A stretch of DNA of 64,000 nt from an uncultured Paracoccaceae bacterium (GTDB lineage Bacteria > Pseudomonadota > Alphaproteobacteria > Rhodobacterales > Rhodobacteraceae): positions 1 through 64,000 of the forward strand of contig CALMJS010000014.1 in assembly GCA_937864535.1 (NCBI GenBank), given 5' to 3'. Each line of letters begins with the position of its first letter. Positions within the stretch are counted from its first letter, which is position 1. The notes under the pieces were generated by a model. That model searched no databases. It worked only from the letters and a program-made list of their open reading frames with translations, and was not told the DNA's origin. Positions 62,981-64,000 of this stretch are shown here, piece after piece. The translations under genes and the position numbers were made by a program.

Positions 62981-63817
62981 ATGAAGCTGCTCTTGATCCA
63001 TACTGGCGGAACCATCGCCATGGCCCCCGGTCCGAACGGCCTGACGCCCAAGGCGGGGCTGCTCGAATCGGCGATTGCGCAGATGGCCAAGGGGGCAGAG
63101 GTCGTGACCTGTGCCTTTGATCCGCTGGTGGACAGCGCGGAAATCGGGCCGCGCCACTGGAACCAGATGTTGGACTGGATCGACGCCCATCCGCAGTTGC
63201 CGGTTCTGCTTACCCACGGGACGGATACGATGGCCTATACCGGCGCTGCGCTGTCGCAGGCGCTGATGGGGTCCGGGCGGCGGGTGGTGCTCTGCGGGTC
63301 TATGGTGCCGCTGGGACAAGGGGGCGATGCCGAGGGGAATTTGCGGCTTGCCCTGTCGTCTCTGGGCGGTGAGGGGGTCGATCTGGCCTTTGACGGGCGT
63401 CTCATGCCCGCTGCGGGTCTGGTAAAGTTCGACAGCCACGCCGCCGATGCGTTTCGCAGCCAGCCACAGTACCAGATCGCACCGCCCGCCTGTCGCCGCT
63501 TTGATAACCGCCGACTTGCCATCTTGACCCTCGGCCCCGGACTGCCCGTTGCGGCGCTGGCGGCGATGCTGGATCAATTGGACGGGGCGGTTCTGCGGGT
63601 CTTTGGCGCGGGAACCATCGCCTCCGATCCGGCTCTGCTGGAGTGTCTGCGCCGCGCCGTAGAGCAGGGCAAGCGTCTGCGCGCGGTCACCCAATGCGAG
63701 GCAGGCGGGCTGGAGCCGGGCGCCTATGCCGCCGGCGCGGGCCTGTGGTCGGCAGGCGTCGAAAACGGCGGGTCCCAGACGCCCGAGGCGGCATTGGTCA
63801 CAGTGTGGTTGGGGTGA
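62981..63817 (+). CDS. Asparaginase family protein
   Basis: A 278-aa protein of the asparaginase/glutaminase (AnsA-like) family, which hydrolyses L-asparagine to aspartate. The first catalytic threonine is in LIHTGGTIAMAPG and the second in PVLLTHGTDTMAYTGAALSQ. It is shorter than the usual 320-340 aa, mainly in the C-terminal domain, yet both active-site segments are intact. The ATG at 62981 has GGAG seven bases ahead; the frame extends up to 62927 without support. There is no signal peptide, so it is cytoplasmic. Confidence 0.87.
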   Translation: MKLLLIHTGGTIAMAPGPNGLTPKAGLLESAIAQMAKGAEVVTCAFDPLVDSAEIGPRHWNQMLDWIDAHPQLPVLLTHGTDTMAYTGAALSQALMGSGRRVVLCGSMVPLGQGGDAEGNLRLALSSLGGEGVDLAFDGRLMPAAGLVKFDSHAADAFRSQPQYQIAPPACRRFDNRRLAILTLGPGLPVAALAAMLDQLDGAVLRVFGAGTIASDPALLECLRRAVEQGKRLRAVTQCEAGGLEPGAYAAGAGLWSAGVENGGSQTPEAALVTVWLG

Positions 63818-63927
63818 AGGGGGCATGCGCCAAGCCTGCGTCGCAGCGGGTATCGATCCCGGCGCGCCACTTGTGGGCATCCCCGCCGAAGCTTTCTGAT
63901 CTTCCTCAAGGCCAATAGGAAGCAAGT

Positions 63928-63953
63928 GCCGTCCTTTCGGGGGCGGCTTTTTT
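63928..63953 (+). terminator. Putative rho-independent terminator after the asparaginase gene
   Basis: GCCGTCC and GGGCGGC pair (one wobble) around a six-base loop and are followed by six T residues, about 110 bases past the asparaginase stop. Nothing else recognisable was seen in 63818-64000. Confidence 0.6.
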
Positions 63954-64000
63954 CATTGTGACGGCACGTCGTCGGGATGGGGCGCTTCCGGCACTCTGCG

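Noticed and set aside
63824-63900. A 24-codon frame (ATG at 63824) after the asparaginase gene
   Set aside because: Too short, no ribosome binding site and no family resemblance.
1-64000. CRISPR arrays, tRNA or rRNA genes, insertion sequences, prophage
   Set aside because: No regularly spaced repeats, no tRNA-like TTCGA-type loops with acceptor stems, no rRNA segments and no transposase, integrase or structural phage genes were recognised on either strand.

Overview
This window looks like a chromosomal segment of a marine-type alphaproteobacterium of the Rhodobacterales (Roseobacter-like). The evidence is the high G+C content, the alphaproteobacterial genes for a TrcR-type (DUF1013) regulator and COQ9, DUF1285 and DUF1523 proteins, a moxR/DUF58/DUF4159 operon, the glycolate oxidase genes, and a short intergenic repeat (core around GGAGGTATTT...AAAGATGAA) of a kind I associate with this group. 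No rRNA, tRNA, CRISPR array, prophage or transposase was seen. The only stable RNA found is the small SRP RNA near the right end.

Layout. 1-2076: glycolate oxidase glcE (cut by the left edge) and glcD, minus strand. 2160-2852: a DUF599 membrane protein. 2849-10389: a sugar locus with an intracellular GH78-type glycosidase and a CUT1 ABC transporter (binding protein, two permeases, ATPase), divergent from a LacI regulator. A 30-base near-palindrome sits in the divergent promoter. 10386-17042: a four-gene moxR operon, divergent from a DUF1285 gene. 17858-24031: purU, two broken genes (VOC and YafY type), an M3 peptidase, a cation efflux protein, an SH3 protein and a 2-hydroxyacid dehydrogenase. 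24035-29128: gabD, a hydrolase, small unknown genes, a TetR regulator, an L,D-transpeptidase and a cupin.

29220-36081: seven co-directional genes of unknown function built around one AAA+ ATPase with coiled-coil, soluble and membrane partners. I consider this the best candidate for an undescribed system. 36120-40362: AraC regulator, deoC and a two-domain aldehyde dehydrogenase, probably a deoxyribose-type catabolic unit. 40489-42922: rpe and a two-component system. 43152-46471: a tightly packed plcP / glycolipid glycosyltransferase / DedA / GT2 operon preceded by a plausible Pho box, which reads as phosphate-starvation membrane lipid remodelling. 46468-49429: glutathione transferase, mscL, alanine dehydrogenase and its Lrp-type regulator.

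49426-51373 is a compositional island of visibly lower G+C holding a DarT ADP-ribosyltransferase-like toxin with an N-terminal membrane segment and a NADAR-like putative antitoxin, lodged between the Lrp gene and rpsU. The rest is core: rpsU, COQ9, a quinone oxidoreductase, RNase T2, trcR, recR, ybaB/ebfC, a membrane gene, dnaX, a chemoreceptor with an MHYT-domain partner, an FMN-dependent glutamate synthase-like protein, the SRP RNA and an asparaginase. No gene-free stretch is longer than about 300 bases once the pseudogenes at 18856-19303 are counted.
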